Notes: generated by a model not told the origin, from the letters alone. 64,000 bases of DNA from Bacilli bacterium (GCA_017428485.1 JAFRQT010000014.1:1-64000); one strand, 5' to 3'; positions 26,376 to 36,820 are shown, numbered from the stretch's first letter. Numbers and translations are program-made.

Positions 26376-27275
26376 TTATTTTAGTACTAATTTTTTATTG
26401 TCCCCCATTTGATTTATAACTTTACTAATTAGTTCTCTAAAGATACCTCTATCACAATCAAAATAGTTTTCCTCAAACTCTCTTAGTAATTGTATTAGTT
26501 TGCAATAATTCTCTTTTCCTATTTTGTTGATAAATCTTCTTAAATTTAAAGTTATTCTAGCATCGACAAGATCTTCTTTAAAATCTTTATAAAATTTAGC
26601 GACACTTGGTATAAACAAATCATATTTGCATTCAAAAGATTTATTTGGATAAAACTCATCAATAAATGATATACCTTTTGACTTTATAATTTCATAAATT
26701 ATTAATGCCTCTATTTGAGTCATACACTCTTCCAATAAATCTTCACCTTTATCACCAGATGTAATAAGCCCTATTTTATATTTTAATATTTTGTAATCAG
26801 GAGATTCAATTAGTCCTAATGGTGAAGACATAACTGCATGAATCATCTCATGAATTATTCCTTCATCATTTACAAAATAAAGTGGAATAAATATTGTTTT
26901 CTCTATTTCTTTCTCACCATTATTATACATAGAAGTAAAATCTGTTTCATTATATGGGCAAACAAATCTAGCGGCTGCTGATTTTTTATTATATAAATTA
27001 AATAGTTCACCATTCTTTTTAGCTTCTAGCCTTGTTTTTCTATAGTTTTCTTTTATTTCATCAAAATTTTCTTTTCTTCTATCGCTATGACTTCTTTTTA
27101 TTCTTCTTTTCTTAGGATTTATATAAAAAATAAAGTTAGTATCATTAATTCTAGATACAATTTCATCTTTATATTTTTCTCCATAATATGCAATCAATTC
27201 ATTAATTACAACATTTTTAAATCCTTCAAAATTAGATTTTAAATAATCTTTAATATTTTGATACCCCTCTATCAT
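26376..27275 (-). CDS. putative zinc metallopeptidase-like protein (HExxH)
   Basis: 299 residues, family not recognised. The central segment EGIIHEMIHAVMSSPLG has the HExxH zinc-protease signature, with EDLLEECMTQIEA about 45 residues further giving a possible third ligand (gluzincin-like). No signal peptide, so probably cytoplasmic. The N-terminal third is basic (KKRRIKRSHSDRRKE). AAGGGGG 5 nt before the ATG at 27275 fixes the start. Its neighbour at 25312 is on the same strand but has its own leader. Confidence 0.55.
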   Translation of the reverse strand: MIEGYQNIKDYLKSNFEGFKNVVINELIAYYGEKYKDEIVSRINDTNFIFYINPKKRRIKRSHSDRRKENFDEIKENYRKTRLEAKKNGELFNLYNKKSAAARFVCPYNETDFTSMYNNGEKEIEKTIFIPLYFVNDEGIIHEMIHAVMSSPLGLIESPDYKILKYKIGLITSGDKGEDLLEECMTQIEALIIYEIIKSKGISFIDEFYPNKSFECKYDLFIPSVAKFYKDFKEDLVDARITLNLRRFINKIGKENYCKLIQLLREFEENYFDCDRGIFRELISKVINQMGDNKKLVLK

Positions 27276-27394
27276 AAATCCCCCTTGATTGGCTATATAT
27301 TTTATCAAAAAACGCAAAAAAGTCAATTTTTGCTTTACTTAAATCAATTTTTATGTTAAATTATATTTGGCTTAAAAAGAGGAGGCAAAGTATA

Positions 27395-27562
27395 ATGGCA
27401 AAGAATGTATCAAATAGAAAAAATATGAGTGCACAAAATAGACCTTTTTCATTAAAGGCTACTAAAAAGACTCAAAAAGTAAATTTACAAACTGTTGTAG
27501 TTGATGGAAAAAAAGTAAGAATGTCAACTAAAGAAATTAGAGCAAATAAAAAGAATAATTAA
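27395..27562 (+). CDS. rpmB: 50S ribosomal protein L28
   Basis: Small basic large-subunit protein. 55 residues; KNMSAQNRPFSLKATKKTQK and NLQTVVVDGKKVRMSTKEIR are the L28 landmarks. It is a cysteine-free form with no zinc site. The ATG at 27395 has GAGGAGG 8 nt upstream; the upstream in-frame ATG is not preceded by a ribosome site. Confidence 0.92.
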   Translation: MAKNVSNRKNMSAQNRPFSLKATKKTQKVNLQTVVVDGKKVRMSTKEIRANKKNN

Positions 27563-27589
27563 TTGACTTATAAAAAAGTCAATTTTTTA
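27561..27589. terminator. bidirectional terminator between rpmB and murB
   Basis: AATTGACTT-ataaaa-AAGTCAATT followed by TTTT on the plus strand and A-rich on the other side. Confidence 0.8.
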
Positions 27590-28459
27590 TTCTATTATTT
27601 CTTGTTCTAATACCAAATCAATATCATAGGTGTCCTTGACATCTTTTTTTATTTTATTAATTAAATTAACTATGTCCTCTTGAGTTGCATTATCGTCATT
27701 AATAATAAAATTTGCATGTATTTTACTTACCATAGCGCCATTAATATTAAGCCCTTTTAATCCCAAATCATCTATAAGTTTGCCAGCCGCTACACCTTCA
27801 GGATTTCTAAATACACTTCCACATGAAGGATGAGACAAATCTTGAGTTTGAAGTCTCTTTTGAGTCCTATCATTTACAATTTGCTTAAGTTCTTCCTTAT
27901 CAGCTGAAACTATTTTTAATTTACAAGATAAAAGTATTAAATTTTTATTATGTTTTAATATTGAATCTCTATAACTAAAATTCATTTCTTCATTGTTTAG
28001 TTCAATAATCTCTTTACCATCATAGATAGTTGCACTTATTAATATTTCAGAAATAGATGAATTATATGCTCCAGCATTATTATAAACACATCCACCTATT
28101 GTTCCAGGTATACCATTTGCCCATTCTAATCCAGAGTATCCCTTCTCTACTAAATCCATAGATAATTTATTAATCATATATCCACATTCTGCATATACAT
28201 AATCATCATGTAATTCACAGCCATTAAATTTATCCAATTTTATTATTACTCCATCATAATAAGGAGGTAATATCACATTAGATCCATTACCTAATATCAT
28301 ATGTTTATAATCTTTAACAACATTTAATACTTCTTTTAATTCATCAATATTAGATGGAAAAACAACACATTTAGAAATTGAATTCAATCTATATGTGTTG
28401 TATTTTGTTAAGTCAAATTCTTCTTTTGTTTCACAAATTTTATTTAACTTTTCAATCAT
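27587..28459 (-). CDS. murB: UDP-N-acetylenolpyruvoylglucosamine reductase
   Basis: FAD enzyme that reduces UDP-GlcNAc-enolpyruvate to UDP-MurNAc in peptidoglycan synthesis. 290 residues, type II MurB. FAD-binding segments MILGNGSNVI and WANGIPGTIGGCVYNNAGAY; the substrate loop has SYRDSIL; the catalytic Ser is in HPSCGSVFRNPEG; a Glu-containing C-terminus follows. It overlaps the preceding gene by 4 nt; GAGGAA lies in that gene's end. Confidence 0.96.
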   Translation of the reverse strand: MIEKLNKICETKEEFDLTKYNTYRLNSISKCVVFPSNIDELKEVLNVVKDYKHMILGNGSNVILPPYYDGVIIKLDKFNGCELHDDYVYAECGYMINKLSMDLVEKGYSGLEWANGIPGTIGGCVYNNAGAYNSSISEILISATIYDGKEIIELNNEEMNFSYRDSILKHNKNLILLSCKLKIVSADKEELKQIVNDRTQKRLQTQDLSHPSCGSVFRNPEGVAAGKLIDDLGLKGLNINGAMVSKIHANFIINDDNATQEDIVNLINKIKKDVKDTYDIDLVLEQEIIE

Positions 28460-28992
28460 TTATTAAAATATTCCTCAATTTTTTCACTGCCAGTAATATA
28501 TTTTGCTATTTTTCCTTTAGTAATTCTAATAACTGTAATATCATTAATCTTTAATTCACTTGCATTCTTAGCATTAGGATTACTCGTATCAGATAAGCAA
28601 GATGTATTCTCTGGTTTACTTGTATCTACTTTATATACGGGTACTTTAGCGTTATCTTTAACTAAATTATTCACATACTTATTAGTATTTTTATCATAAT
28701 CATCGAATATAACATAATAATCTTTTTCAGTTCTATCAAACACTGTACCAAGTAAAATATATTCATAGTTAATTTGAGTTGTTTCTTTAGTTGGTTTTTT
28801 ATAACCTGGATCAAATACTCCTAAAGCTTTTAAACCTAAAACCCCTAAATAAACTACTCCTATAAAAAGGACTACTGAAAATAAATTAACTAAAAATGAT
28901 TTTATTTGTATATCACTACTAACTTCGTTTTTATTCTTATTTCTTTCTCTTTTTGGACTTTTATACCTTAAATTCATTTTACTTTTTGCCAT
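28456..28992 (-). CDS. hypothetical single-span membrane protein
   Basis: 178 residues; function unknown. A very basic N-terminus of about 30 residues (NLRYKSPKRERNKNKN), one membrane helix at about 33-55, and an outer domain of about 120 residues with one cysteine and a DYYVIFDDYD motif. The position before murB and the topology recall FtsL/DivIB-type division proteins, but no POTRA domain is evident, so I do not assign it. GGGAGAAGG before ATG; 4-nt overlap with murB implies co-translation. Confidence 0.6.
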   Translation of the reverse strand: MAKSKMNLRYKSPKRERNKNKNEVSSDIQIKSFLVNLFSVVLFIGVVYLGVLGLKALGVFDPGYKKPTKETTQINYEYILLGTVFDRTEKDYYVIFDDYDKNTNKYVNNLVKDNAKVPVYKVDTSKPENTSCLSDTSNPNAKNASELKINDITVIRITKGKIAKYITGSEKIEEYFNK

Positions 28993-29052
28993 AACAAACC
29001 TTCTCCCTAAAAATGATTATAGCATAAATTCTTTAAGTATATCAATTATTTG

Positions 29053-29081
29053 TTGATTTTTTAAAAGTTTTATTATATAAT
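29053..29081 (+). promoter_or_regulatory. rpsD promoter
   Basis: -35 TTGATT (29053-29058), 17 bp, -10 TATAAT (29076-29081). The resulting leader to the rpsD start is about 150 nt. Confidence 0.7.
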
Positions 29082-29089
29082 TTACTAAG

Positions 29090-29225
29090 TATTTATTTGG
29101 CAGTGCCAAAAAGATTATAATGTGTTTCTTTGAAAAAAGTATAAGTAACTTCTGCCAAAGCGAAAGTAAACAAGAAACTCCCTATGATTTTAATGGTGGC
29201 CTTTAATACAAATTTTGTAGAAGGA
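29090..29225 (+). promoter_or_regulatory. structured rpsD leader, probable S4 autoregulatory RNA
   Basis: TTGGCAG (29097-29103) can pair with CTGCCAA (29152-29158), and GTTTCTT (29124-29130) with AAGAAAC (29172-29178). The two helices interleave, i.e. a pseudoknot. TTGGC-agt-GCCAA is a competing local hairpin at the 5' end. Bacterial S4 commonly represses its own mRNA through pseudoknotted leaders; this leader probably does the same (inference). Confidence 0.6.
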
Positions 29226-29237
29226 GGAACAAATACT

Positions 29238-29837
29238 ATGTCAAGATATATCGGACCAGCTTTTAAAAAGTCTAGAAGATATGCTTTCTCAACTCTTGAA
29301 ACTGGTAAAGAATTAAGAAAGAAAGCACAAGCTCCTGGTATTCATGGAACTACAAGAAAGAAACTTAGTGAATATGGTGTTCAATTACACGAAAAGCAAA
29401 AAGTTAGATTCTTATATGGACTTTCTGAAAAGCAATTTAGAAAAACATTCGAAGCAGCTGGTAAAATGCAAGGAATTCATGGTTTAAATTTCTTATTACT
29501 TCTTGAAAGTAGATTAGATAATTTAGTATATCGTGCTGGCTTTGCTAAAACTAGAAGAGCTGCTAGACAAATCGTTAATCATGGACATATCTTAGTAGAT
29601 GGAAAGAAAGTTGATATTCCATCATACAGAGTTAAAGTTGGAAGTGTTGTTTCTGTTAAAGAAGCTTCAATGAATCATCCAGTTATTAATGAATGCACTA
29701 ATATGGATATTAAAATTCCTGCATTCTTAAATGTAGATGCTTCTAAAAAGACTTTCACTTATGTAAGATATCCAGAACGTGAAGAATTAAATTCTGAAAT
29801 TAATGAATCATTAATAGTTGAATTTTACAACAGATAA
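29238..29837 (+). CDS. rpsD: 30S ribosomal protein S4
   Basis: Primary 16S rRNA-binding assembly protein and translational repressor. 199 residues. [18 protein letters not shown] start, [22 protein letters not shown], and the S4 domain [38 protein letters not shown]. No N-terminal zinc cysteines (C-minus form). The ATG at 29238 has AGAAGGAGG upstream; the longer frame runs into the leader RNA. Confidence 0.97.
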   Translation: MSRYIGPAFKKSRRYAFSTLETGKELRKKAQAPGIHGTTRKKLSEYGVQLHEKQKVRFLYGLSEKQFRKTFEAAGKMQGIHGLNFLLLLESRLDNLVYRAGFAKTRRAARQIVNHGHILVDGKKVDIPSYRVKVGSVVSVKEASMNHPVINECTNMDIKIPAFLNVDASKKTFTYVRYPEREELNSEINESLIVEFYNR

Positions 29838-29841
29838 TAAA

Positions 29842-29868
29842 AGCCTTGAATTTCAAGGTTTTTTATTT
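29842..29868 (+). terminator. rpsD terminator
   Basis: CCTTGA-att-TCAAGG followed by TTTTTTATTTT. Confidence 0.8.
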
Positions 29869-29919
29869 TGTTTATAATATGTTATAATTAAATTAATATA
29901 ATTTATATAGGTGAATATT

Positions 29920-31161
29920 ATGAATGAAAAAGACTGGATAAAATTGGATAATGCTGCATTAATATACCCTGCAATTCTATCAAGAAAACTTGCAAGTATG
30001 TTTAGATTGACAATCACATTAAGTGAAGATATAGATAATAACATTTTACAAGAAGCATTAATAAAAATAATGAAGAGATTCCCGACTTTTAATTATTCAT
30101 TAAAAGAAGGTTTCTTTTGGTGCTATTTAGAAAAGATAAATAAAACTCCAAGAATTGAAGATGATGTTTTAAATCCAATGCTTAGAAAAGATTTGGATAA
30201 AAAGTATATGTTTAGAGTACGTACTTTTAAGAATAGAATTGCTATTGAATATTTTCATTCATTAACAGATGGTACTGGTGCTCTTACATTTTTGTTGTCT
30301 TTAACAGCAGAATACTTAAAAATGAAATATAATATTAAAATAAAATATTCTAATCTTGTACTTAATCCAAAAGATAAACCTACAGAAGAAGAAATGTCTG
30401 ATAGTTTTTTAAAATATGCAAGGAAAACTGGAGCCCTAGAACATGAAAAAAAAGCATATCATATGAAGGGAACTAAAGAAAAACCAAATATAATAAATAT
30501 AATAACTGGTAAAATGAATGTAGATGAAGTTAAAAAAATATCAAAACAATATAATGCTAGTATTACAGAATTTATTACTTCAATGATATTATATTCTATA
30601 AAGCAAATGGTAAAAACAAAAAAACAAATTAAAGTATCAGTACCAATCAATTTAAGAAACATATACAAAACTTCTACTCTTAGAAACTTCTCATCATATA
30701 TGAATGTTGGTATAAATGGAAGTGAAGATTACACATTAAATGAAATAATTGGTTCAGTAAAAACTCAACTTAAAGAAATGTCAGAAGAAAAAAGAATAAA
30801 TGCTAAAATAAGTGGAAATGTAAAACTTATGAAAAATCATCTAATTCGTAGAATACCAATGTTTATCAAAAAACATTTTATGTCTTTTGCAGAAGCAAGA
30901 ATGGGAGATGGATATATAACTACTACCTTTTCTAATTTAGGATTAGTTAAATTGGACGCACCCATGAACAAATACGTTACCGATATGAATTTTATTCTTG
31001 GAAATTCCAGGGGAAAACCAGGATCAGTAACAGCAATTGGATATGGTGATAATTTATATATAACATTTTCTAGAAAAATAAAAGAAAGTGAACTTGAAAG
31101 ATTATTCTTTACTAACTTATCTAAAATGGGATTAGATATAGAAATAGAAAGTAACAGGTGA
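29920..31161 (+). CDS. CoA-dependent acyltransferase / alcohol acetyltransferase-like protein
   Basis: 413 residues, of the condensation-domain superfamily (alcohol acetyltransferase, PapA5, wax-ester synthase). The catalytic HxxxDG motif is present as FHSLTDGTGAL near residue 110, and the second-half landmark VPINLRNIY...SSYMNVGI fits. Acceptor unknown. The ATG at 29920 has AGGTGA 5 nt upstream; a GTG 9 nt earlier lies inside that site. It overlaps the ribosome site of the following zinc-ribbon gene, a pairing often seen in Clostridia, so they probably act together. Confidence 0.75.
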   Translation: MNEKDWIKLDNAALIYPAILSRKLASMFRLTITLSEDIDNNILQEALIKIMKRFPTFNYSLKEGFFWCYLEKINKTPRIEDDVLNPMLRKDLDKKYMFRVRTFKNRIAIEYFHSLTDGTGALTFLLSLTAEYLKMKYNIKIKYSNLVLNPKDKPTEEEMSDSFLKYARKTGALEHEKKAYHMKGTKEKPNIINIITGKMNVDEVKKISKQYNASITEFITSMILYSIKQMVKTKKQIKVSVPINLRNIYKTSTLRNFSSYMNVGINGSEDYTLNEIIGSVKTQLKEMSEEKRINAKISGNVKLMKNHLIRRIPMFIKKHFMSFAEARMGDGYITTTFSNLGLVKLDAPMNKYVTDMNFILGNSRGKPGSVTAIGYGDNLYITFSRKIKESELERLFFTNLSKMGLDIEIESNR

Positions 31162-31165
31162 AATA

Positions 31166-31840
31166 ATGAAATGTAAAAAATGTAATGTTAGAATAGCAAC
31201 TTATTTAGATGAATGCCCTCTATGCCATGAAAAACTAGATTATACAAAATCAGAAGAAAATCCATATAATTCACAAATAGAAAACTTTTCTAAAAGAGTT
31301 AATACTATTTATTTTACAAAACTAATTTATAAATTATTAATATTTTCATCATTAGTTGTTATGTTTATAAACTTACTTGTTAATAAAAAAATTAGTTGGT
31401 CACTTTATGTATTATTCTCTTCAATATATATTTCATCATTTTATTCGTTTGTTATTTTAAAAAATAAAATGAGAGCTTTTTTAATAAATATGCTTTGTTT
31501 ATAATTATTACTATTTATGATATCCTATTTATCACATTCAACTGGTTGGTTTTTATATTTAGTAGGCCCAATTATATTATTTGTAACTATGTTTGTGTAT
31601 TTAAATGTTTATTTAACGAATAAAAATAATATTCTTAGGAACTTTTACTATTTAATGACATATTTAGCATCTTGTTTAATACTACTTAATGGATTAATTA
31701 AATTATATAATACAGGGATATTTACAATAACATGGGCTATATATTCAACTATTGTATTATCATTATTTGCTATAACATGTTTAATATTATCATTTAATAA
31801 AAAAATTGAAAATGAAATAGAAAAAAGATTCTTTATTTAA
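31166..31840 (+). pseudogene. zinc-ribbon membrane protein (DUF6320-like) interrupted by an in-frame TAA
   Basis: The first part (31166-31504) has a zinc ribbon CKKCN...CPLCHE and two membrane helices, then stops at TAA 31502-31504. The second part (31517-31840, 107 residues with about four helices) is in exactly the same frame; only the codons TTA TTA CTA TTT lie between. Read through, it gives one protein of about 224 residues with a zinc ribbon and six helices, the expected form for the partner of the acyltransferase just upstream. Either a nonsense mutation, a sequencing error, or two separately translated halves. No good SD precedes the ATG at 31517. Confidence 0.75.
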
Positions 31841-31855
31841 GAATCTTTTTTATTT
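31822..31855. terminator. bidirectional terminator between the split gene and folD
   Basis: AAAAGATTCTT-tattt-AAGAATCTTTT with T-run after and A-run before. Confidence 0.8.
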
Positions 31856-32707
31856 ATTTAATGACATTATATCAACAACTCCATGTTGTTTTTTATATGC
31901 TTCAAATGTATTTTTAAGAATCATGGCGACTGTCATAGGTCCTACTCCGCCTGGAACAGGTGTCAAATAAGAACACACTTCTTTTACGTCTGGATTTACA
32001 TCTCCATATAATTTACTATTCTCTCTAGTAATCCCAACATCGACAATAACTGCATCTTTTTTAACCATAGATTTATCAATTAGATATTTATGTCCTGTTG
32101 CAACAATTAATATATCTGCCCTTTTTGTATACTCTTTTAAGTCTTTCGTTTTAGTATGACACATTGTTACTGTAGCATTGTTCTTTAGGCATAAAGAGTA
32201 TAATGGTTTAGATACAAGATTACTTCTACCCACGATAACTACATTTTTAGAAGTTAAATCAATGTTATAATATTTCAATAATTCCATTATTCCTTTAGGA
32301 GTACATGGTATTAAAGTATCATGGTTATTATATAGTTTTCCTTGAGATATAAAAGTTAATCCATCTATATCTTTTTCAGGATCTATTGTGTTTATTAATT
32401 TATTTACATCATAATTTTCTGGTATCGGAAGTTGCAATATTATTCCATTTACACTTTTATCTTTATTTAATTCTTTGATTTTATTAATAACTATTTTCTC
32501 TTTAACATCACTGGCATAATTGAAATACATAAAACTCATGCCAACATACTCACAAGCTTGCTTTTTATTTTTAACATATACTTTGCTTGCTTCATTATCT
32601 CCGATAGAAATAACGGCTAATATTGGTGTTTGAACATAAGCATCAATTTCACTTTTAAGTTCATCTTTTATTTTCGCACTTAATCCTTTTCCATCAAGTA
32701 TTTGCAT
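31850..32707 (-). CDS. folD: methylene-THF dehydrogenase / cyclohydrolase FolD
   Basis: Bifunctional one-carbon enzyme making 10-formyl-THF for purine and formyl-Met synthesis. 285 residues. Active-site Tyr/Lys in YVKNKKQACEYVGM, NGIILQLPIP, Rossmann GRSNLVSKPL, VDVGITR, and PVPGGVGPMTVAMI. The SD (AGAAGGTGA) lies inside the end of the cyclophilin gene, 2 nt after its stop. Confidence 0.96.
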   Translation of the reverse strand: MQILDGKGLSAKIKDELKSEIDAYVQTPILAVISIGDNEASKVYVKNKKQACEYVGMSFMYFNYASDVKEKIVINKIKELNKDKSVNGIILQLPIPENYDVNKLINTIDPEKDIDGLTFISQGKLYNNHDTLIPCTPKGIMELLKYYNIDLTSKNVVIVGRSNLVSKPLYSLCLKNNATVTMCHTKTKDLKEYTKRADILIVATGHKYLIDKSMVKKDAVIVDVGITRENSKLYGDVNPDVKEVCSYLTPVPGGVGPMTVAMILKNTFEAYKKQHGVVDIMSLNK

Positions 32708-32709
32708 AA

Positions 32710-33282
32710 TTATTCACCTTCTTTAAATCTAATTGTATTAATTACTACATCATGTATTGGTTTATCATTTTCATCTGTTTCAACTACCGCTATTTTATCT
32801 ACTATTTCCATTCCAGATATTACTTTTCCAAAAGCAGCATAATTACCATCTAAATATGTAGAATCTTTTTGTACAATAAAGAATTGACTAGAAGCAGAAT
32901 TCATTGTTGCTTCTGTATCTGGATTTCCACCTACTCTTGCCATTGAAACAACCCCTCTTGTATGAGATATATTATTTCTAATTCCATTATTTACAAATTC
33001 TCCCTTAATTGTTTTTTCACTGCCACCATGTCCAGTTCCAGTAGGATCTCCAGTTTGAATCATAAAGTTATTAATTACTCTATGAAAAGTAACTCCATCA
33101 TAAAAATTATTAGAAACTAATTCTTTAAAATTCTTGACTGTTCTTGGTGCTACTTCAGGGTATAATTCAATAACTATTTTTCCATAATCTTTTACATCTA
33201 TTTCAACTATATTATTGCTGCCACATGAACATAATAAAAATACAAAACTTACTATTATTAATGCTTTTAATATTTTTTTCAT
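32710..33282 (-). CDS. cyclophilin-type peptidyl-prolyl isomerase lipoprotein
   Basis: Extracytoplasmic proline isomerase, lipid-anchored. 190 residues. Signal peptide with lipobox LCSC at about residues 16-19, then the cyclophilin fold: YPEVAPRTVKNFKEL, GVTFHRVINNFMIQTGDP, RGVVSMAR, SQFFIV, YAAFGKVISGMEIVDKI. Helps fold exported proteins. Its ATG overlaps the trmK stop (ATGA), with TAGGAG upstream. Confidence 0.93.
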   Translation of the reverse strand: MKKILKALIIVSFVFLLCSCGSNNIVEIDVKDYGKIVIELYPEVAPRTVKNFKELVSNNFYDGVTFHRVINNFMIQTGDPTGTGHGGSEKTIKGEFVNNGIRNNISHTRGVVSMARVGGNPDTEATMNSASSQFFIVQKDSTYLDGNYAAFGKVISGMEIVDKIAVVETDENDKPIHDVVINTIRFKEGE

Positions 33283-33890
33283 ATTACATCTCCTAACATT
33301 CTAATCATTTCATCAATTTTGGGGTTATTATCTTCTGATGATAACTTAATTTTATTATATTTTTTTAATAAATGATTTAAATACTCATTATATAATTCTT
33401 TTTCTATATGATTTAAACCTAACAATATTTCTTTTCTACTATACTTAGTTTTACCTTCTTTAAAAACAATTAAATTATAATATTTATTATTTTCTTTAAC
33501 TATTAATTCTTTATCAACAATATAATTAAAAGCATTCATTTTTTCTCTTAAAATATCATGATAATTATTAGATATAGTAATTATTTTTTTAAATCTTAAC
33601 TTAGTATTGTTAATTATTTCTAATATTGTATGTGTTCCCATACCAGCTAAAACAAGAGTATCTGCTTCACCCTCTTTAATATTGGAAAGGCCATTAGAAA
33701 CTCTTAAATCTATCAAATCATTTTTAATATCATTTTTAGCTTTATTAATTACATTTTCACTAATATCTGATGCGATAGATGGTTGATTTCTTTTTGCTAA
33801 TAAAAGGCTTAATTTGGCTTGATCACACCCTACATCCACTACTTTATCTTTATCATCAATTAATGAATATATTGCTTCTATTCTATTCAA
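33279..33890 (-). CDS. trmK: tRNA (adenine-22-N1) methyltransferase TrmK
   Basis: Methylates N1 of A22 in tRNAs using SAM. 203 residues; SAM site [18 protein letters not shown], then [20 protein letters not shown], the TrmK/YqfN landmark, and a C-terminal coiled region. Starts with TTG at 33890 inside the last codons of sigA (8-nt overlap); no ATG occurs before the SAM site. The dnaG-sigA-trmK order is classic Firmicutes. Confidence 0.9.
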   Translation of the reverse strand: MNRIEAIYSLIDDKDKVVDVGCDQAKLSLLLAKRNQPSIASDISENVINKAKNDIKNDLIDLRVSNGLSNIKEGEADTLVLAGMGTHTILEIINNTKLRFKKIITISNNYHDILREKMNAFNYIVDKELIVKENNKYYNLIVFKEGKTKYSRKEILLGLNHIEKELYNEYLNHLLKKYNKIKLSSEDNNPKIDEMIRMLGDVI

Positions 33891-34968
33891 TTAAGAAATC
33901 TCTTAATTTTTTAGCTCTAGATGGGTGTCTTAATTTTCTTAGAGCTTTTGCTTCGATTTGTCTAATTCTTTCACGAGTAACTTTAAATTGTTTACCAACT
34001 TCTTCTAAAGTATGAGAAGAACCATCGAATAAACCAAATCTTAATTCTAATACTTCTTTTTCACGAACAGTTAATGTATCTAATACTTCACGAAGTTCAT
34101 CTTTAAGTATTTCATAGTTAGCAAATTCTTCTGGTGACATTGTTCTTTCATCAGCAAGGAAATCTCCTAAATGAGAATCATCTTCTTCTCCTATTGGTGT
34201 CTCTAAAGATACTGGATCTTGACTAATCTTTCTAATTTCAGCTATCTTATCAACAGATAATCCCATTTTCTTTGATAATTCTTGATCAGTTGGTTCTCTA
34301 TTTAGTTCTAAAGTCATTTGTCTTTCAATTCTAGCCATTTTATTAATTGTTTCAACCATATGAACAGGAACTCTTATAGTTCTGGCTTGATCAGCTAAAG
34401 CACGAGTAATTGCTTGTCTAATCCACCAAGTTGCATAAGTAGAGAATTTATATCCTTTATCATAGTCAAACTTCTCAACTGCTTTCATTAATCCAATATT
34501 ACCTTCTTGAATTAAATCTAAGAACAATAACCCACGTCCAACGTATCTTTTAGCAATTGAAACAACAAGTCTTAGGTTAGATTCAGCAAGAGTATTTTTA
34601 GCTTTTTCATCACCAGATGCTACACGTCTAGATAATTCTTGTTCTTCTTCCATTGAAAGCAAACTAATTTTACCTATTTCTTTTAGGTACATTCTGACAT
34701 TATCATTAACACTCATATCCTTACTTTCATCAGGTACATCATCAATAATAATATCATTTTCTAAATTAATTTCTCCTCCGCCCTCATCGTCTTCTGCTTT
34801 AATTTCAATGTTATTTTCAGTTAAAGTATTATAAAGTTTATCTAAGTCATTAGCATCTAAATCTAAATCAATTGTTTTTTTAGCTATTTGTTCATAAGTT
34901 AAAAAACCTTGTTCCTTACCTTCTTTAACTAATTCTTCTAATCTTTCTTCAAAACTTTTAATTACCAT
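33883..34968 (-). CDS. sigA: primary sigma factor SigA (RpoD)
   Basis: Housekeeping sigma factor. 361 residues. Region 1.1 at 1-75 ([18 protein letters not shown]); region 1.2 to 2 ([79 protein letters not shown]); region 3; region 4 with [28 protein letters not shown]. It overlaps the dnaG stop by a few bases; AAGGAAGTG before ATG. Confidence 0.97.
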   Translation of the reverse strand: MVIKSFEERLEELVKEGKEQGFLTYEQIAKKTIDLDLDANDLDKLYNTLTENNIEIKAEDDEGGGEINLENDIIIDDVPDESKDMSVNDNVRMYLKEIGKISLLSMEEEQELSRRVASGDEKAKNTLAESNLRLVVSIAKRYVGRGLLFLDLIQEGNIGLMKAVEKFDYDKGYKFSTYATWWIRQAITRALADQARTIRVPVHMVETINKMARIERQMTLELNREPTDQELSKKMGLSVDKIAEIRKISQDPVSLETPIGEEDDSHLGDFLADERTMSPEEFANYEILKDELREVLDTLTVREKEVLELRFGLFDGSSHTLEEVGKQFKVTRERIRQIEAKALRKLRHPSRAKKLRDFLIE

Positions 34969-36707
34969 TTTAACACTTCCTTATTAATATTTTCTATTTT
35001 CTTTGCTATTTCTATTTTCTTGTTAATATCTAATGTTTCATTCATTTCTTTCTTTAATGATTCGATTCTTCTTTTTACTGAATATTCTTTTACTATATTA
35101 ATACACTTTTCAAGTTCACTTTCTTCATATTCTTTATCATTATGAACACTCATAACTTCATTTAATGTATTAGTTAAGTCTTCATCTTCAATAATATAAT
35201 TCTGAAAATCAAAATAATCAAAATACCCCCTATCATTCCTAAACTCAATTATTTTATATGCAAGATTAGACATATTATCATGGATTAAATAACCCAAAGA
35301 ATTTTCGAAGTATAGTATAACATCATCATAGTTCATCATCAAGTATAATATTCTAATCTCACTCAAATCATATTTATTATATTTTTTCTTTTTTTCTTCT
35401 TTATTTACTTCTTTCTTTTTAATTTCTACATTAATTTTTATTTTATTCCTAATGATTGATTCATCTATATCAAATTCATTAGCTATTTCTTTTATTTTTA
35501 ATTCTCTTAATACATCATCATTTATTTGATTTAAAGATTCAATTGCTTCATTAATATATTTACTTATTTCTGCTGAATCCTTCATATTCTTATTTGATCT
35601 TATGTATTTAAGTTTAAAGTCGATAAAAGGTATTCTATTATTAAATACTGTATCAAAAGCATTTTTCCCTTTATTAATTATAAATTCATCACTATCTTTA
35701 TAATCATCAAATACAACTACAGTTGTATCAATATTATATTTTTGAAGTAAATCTCCAATCTTAATGGTGTTTTCTACACCAGCTCCATCTTGATCAAGGT
35801 TCAATACTACATCACATTTCCATTTAAGTATTTTTTCTAAATGATCACGTGTAAATGCAGTACCCATTAATGCAACTACATTTTTATATCCGATACTAAC
35901 CATTCTAATAGTATCCATAAATCCTTCAGTTAAAACTATTTGATGATTAATTCTAATATTTGGAAGAGCATTATTTATATTATAAAATATTGAACTCTTT
36001 TTAAATATATTACTTTCTTTAGAGTTAGAATATTTAGGTAAAGTATCATCATTAATATCATCACTTAAATATTTTCTACCCGAAAATGCTATTACATTAT
36101 TATTTTCATCTATTATTGGAAATATAATTCTATTTTGAAATGCATCATATATTCTACCATTAGATTCTTTAATAATACCAAGGGTTAATAAATCATTTTC
36201 ATCATATTTTTTTAATAATATTTCATTTAATTTATTATTAGTTGAAAGCCCAATATTGAATTCTTGAATTAAGTCTTTATCAAGTGATCTATCACTTAAA
36301 TATTTTAATGCTTTAGTTCCATCTTTTGATAATAAATTATTTTTAAAATATTTATTAACAACATCATTTATTTCATAATATTTTTGATATTTAGTATCTT
36401 TTGGCTTAGAAATATTATTGTCAAGTTTAATACCAGCTCTATCTGCAAGTATTTTTATTGCCTCTAGTCTGGTAACACCTTCTTTTTTTTCAACAAAAGT
36501 AAAAACATCACCTGTAAAATCACATTTACCAAAACAAGTAAATATTTGTTTTTCTACTTGTACACTAAAAGATGGTGTTTTTTCTTTATGAAATGGACAT
36601 AATGCTTTATATCTACTGTCTAAATCCACTCCATAACTTCTAATAACATCTTCTATTCTATTTTTAGATTTTATTTCATCTATAATTTCTGGTGTTATTC
36701 TTGACAT
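34962..36707 (-). CDS. dnaG: DNA primase
   Basis: Makes RNA primers for replication. 581 residues. An N-terminal zinc domain ([14 protein letters not shown]...FTCFGKCDF), then the RNA polymerase core, the TOPRIM domain at about 250-340 ([22 protein letters not shown]), and a C-terminal DnaB-binding region. The zinc knuckle reads C-x3-C where most primases have C-x2-C. The ATG at 36707 has GGGAGG 5 nt upstream; the longer frame is not preceded by one. Confidence 0.96.
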   Translation of the reverse strand: MSRITPEIIDEIKSKNRIEDVIRSYGVDLDSRYKALCPFHKEKTPSFSVQVEKQIFTCFGKCDFTGDVFTFVEKKEGVTRLEAIKILADRAGIKLDNNISKPKDTKYQKYYEINDVVNKYFKNNLLSKDGTKALKYLSDRSLDKDLIQEFNIGLSTNNKLNEILLKKYDENDLLTLGIIKESNGRIYDAFQNRIIFPIIDENNNVIAFSGRKYLSDDINDDTLPKYSNSKESNIFKKSSIFYNINNALPNIRINHQIVLTEGFMDTIRMVSIGYKNVVALMGTAFTRDHLEKILKWKCDVVLNLDQDGAGVENTIKIGDLLQKYNIDTTVVVFDDYKDSDEFIINKGKNAFDTVFNNRIPFIDFKLKYIRSNKNMKDSAEISKYINEAIESLNQINDDVLRELKIKEIANEFDIDESIIRNKIKINVEIKKKEVNKEEKKKKYNKYDLSEIRILYLMMNYDDVILYFENSLGYLIHDNMSNLAYKIIEFRNDRGYFDYFDFQNYIIEDEDLTNTLNEVMSVHNDKEYEESELEKCINIVKEYSVKRRIESLKKEMNETLDINKKIEIAKKIENINKEVLKW

Positions 36708-36820
36708 TTTGCCTCCCAATAATATATATACAAAATAAATAATCAAAAACACTTCTTTTTTTTTAAAATTTTTTCATATTATATCATTTAATTACATATA
36801 ATACAATTTAATACAAAGAA

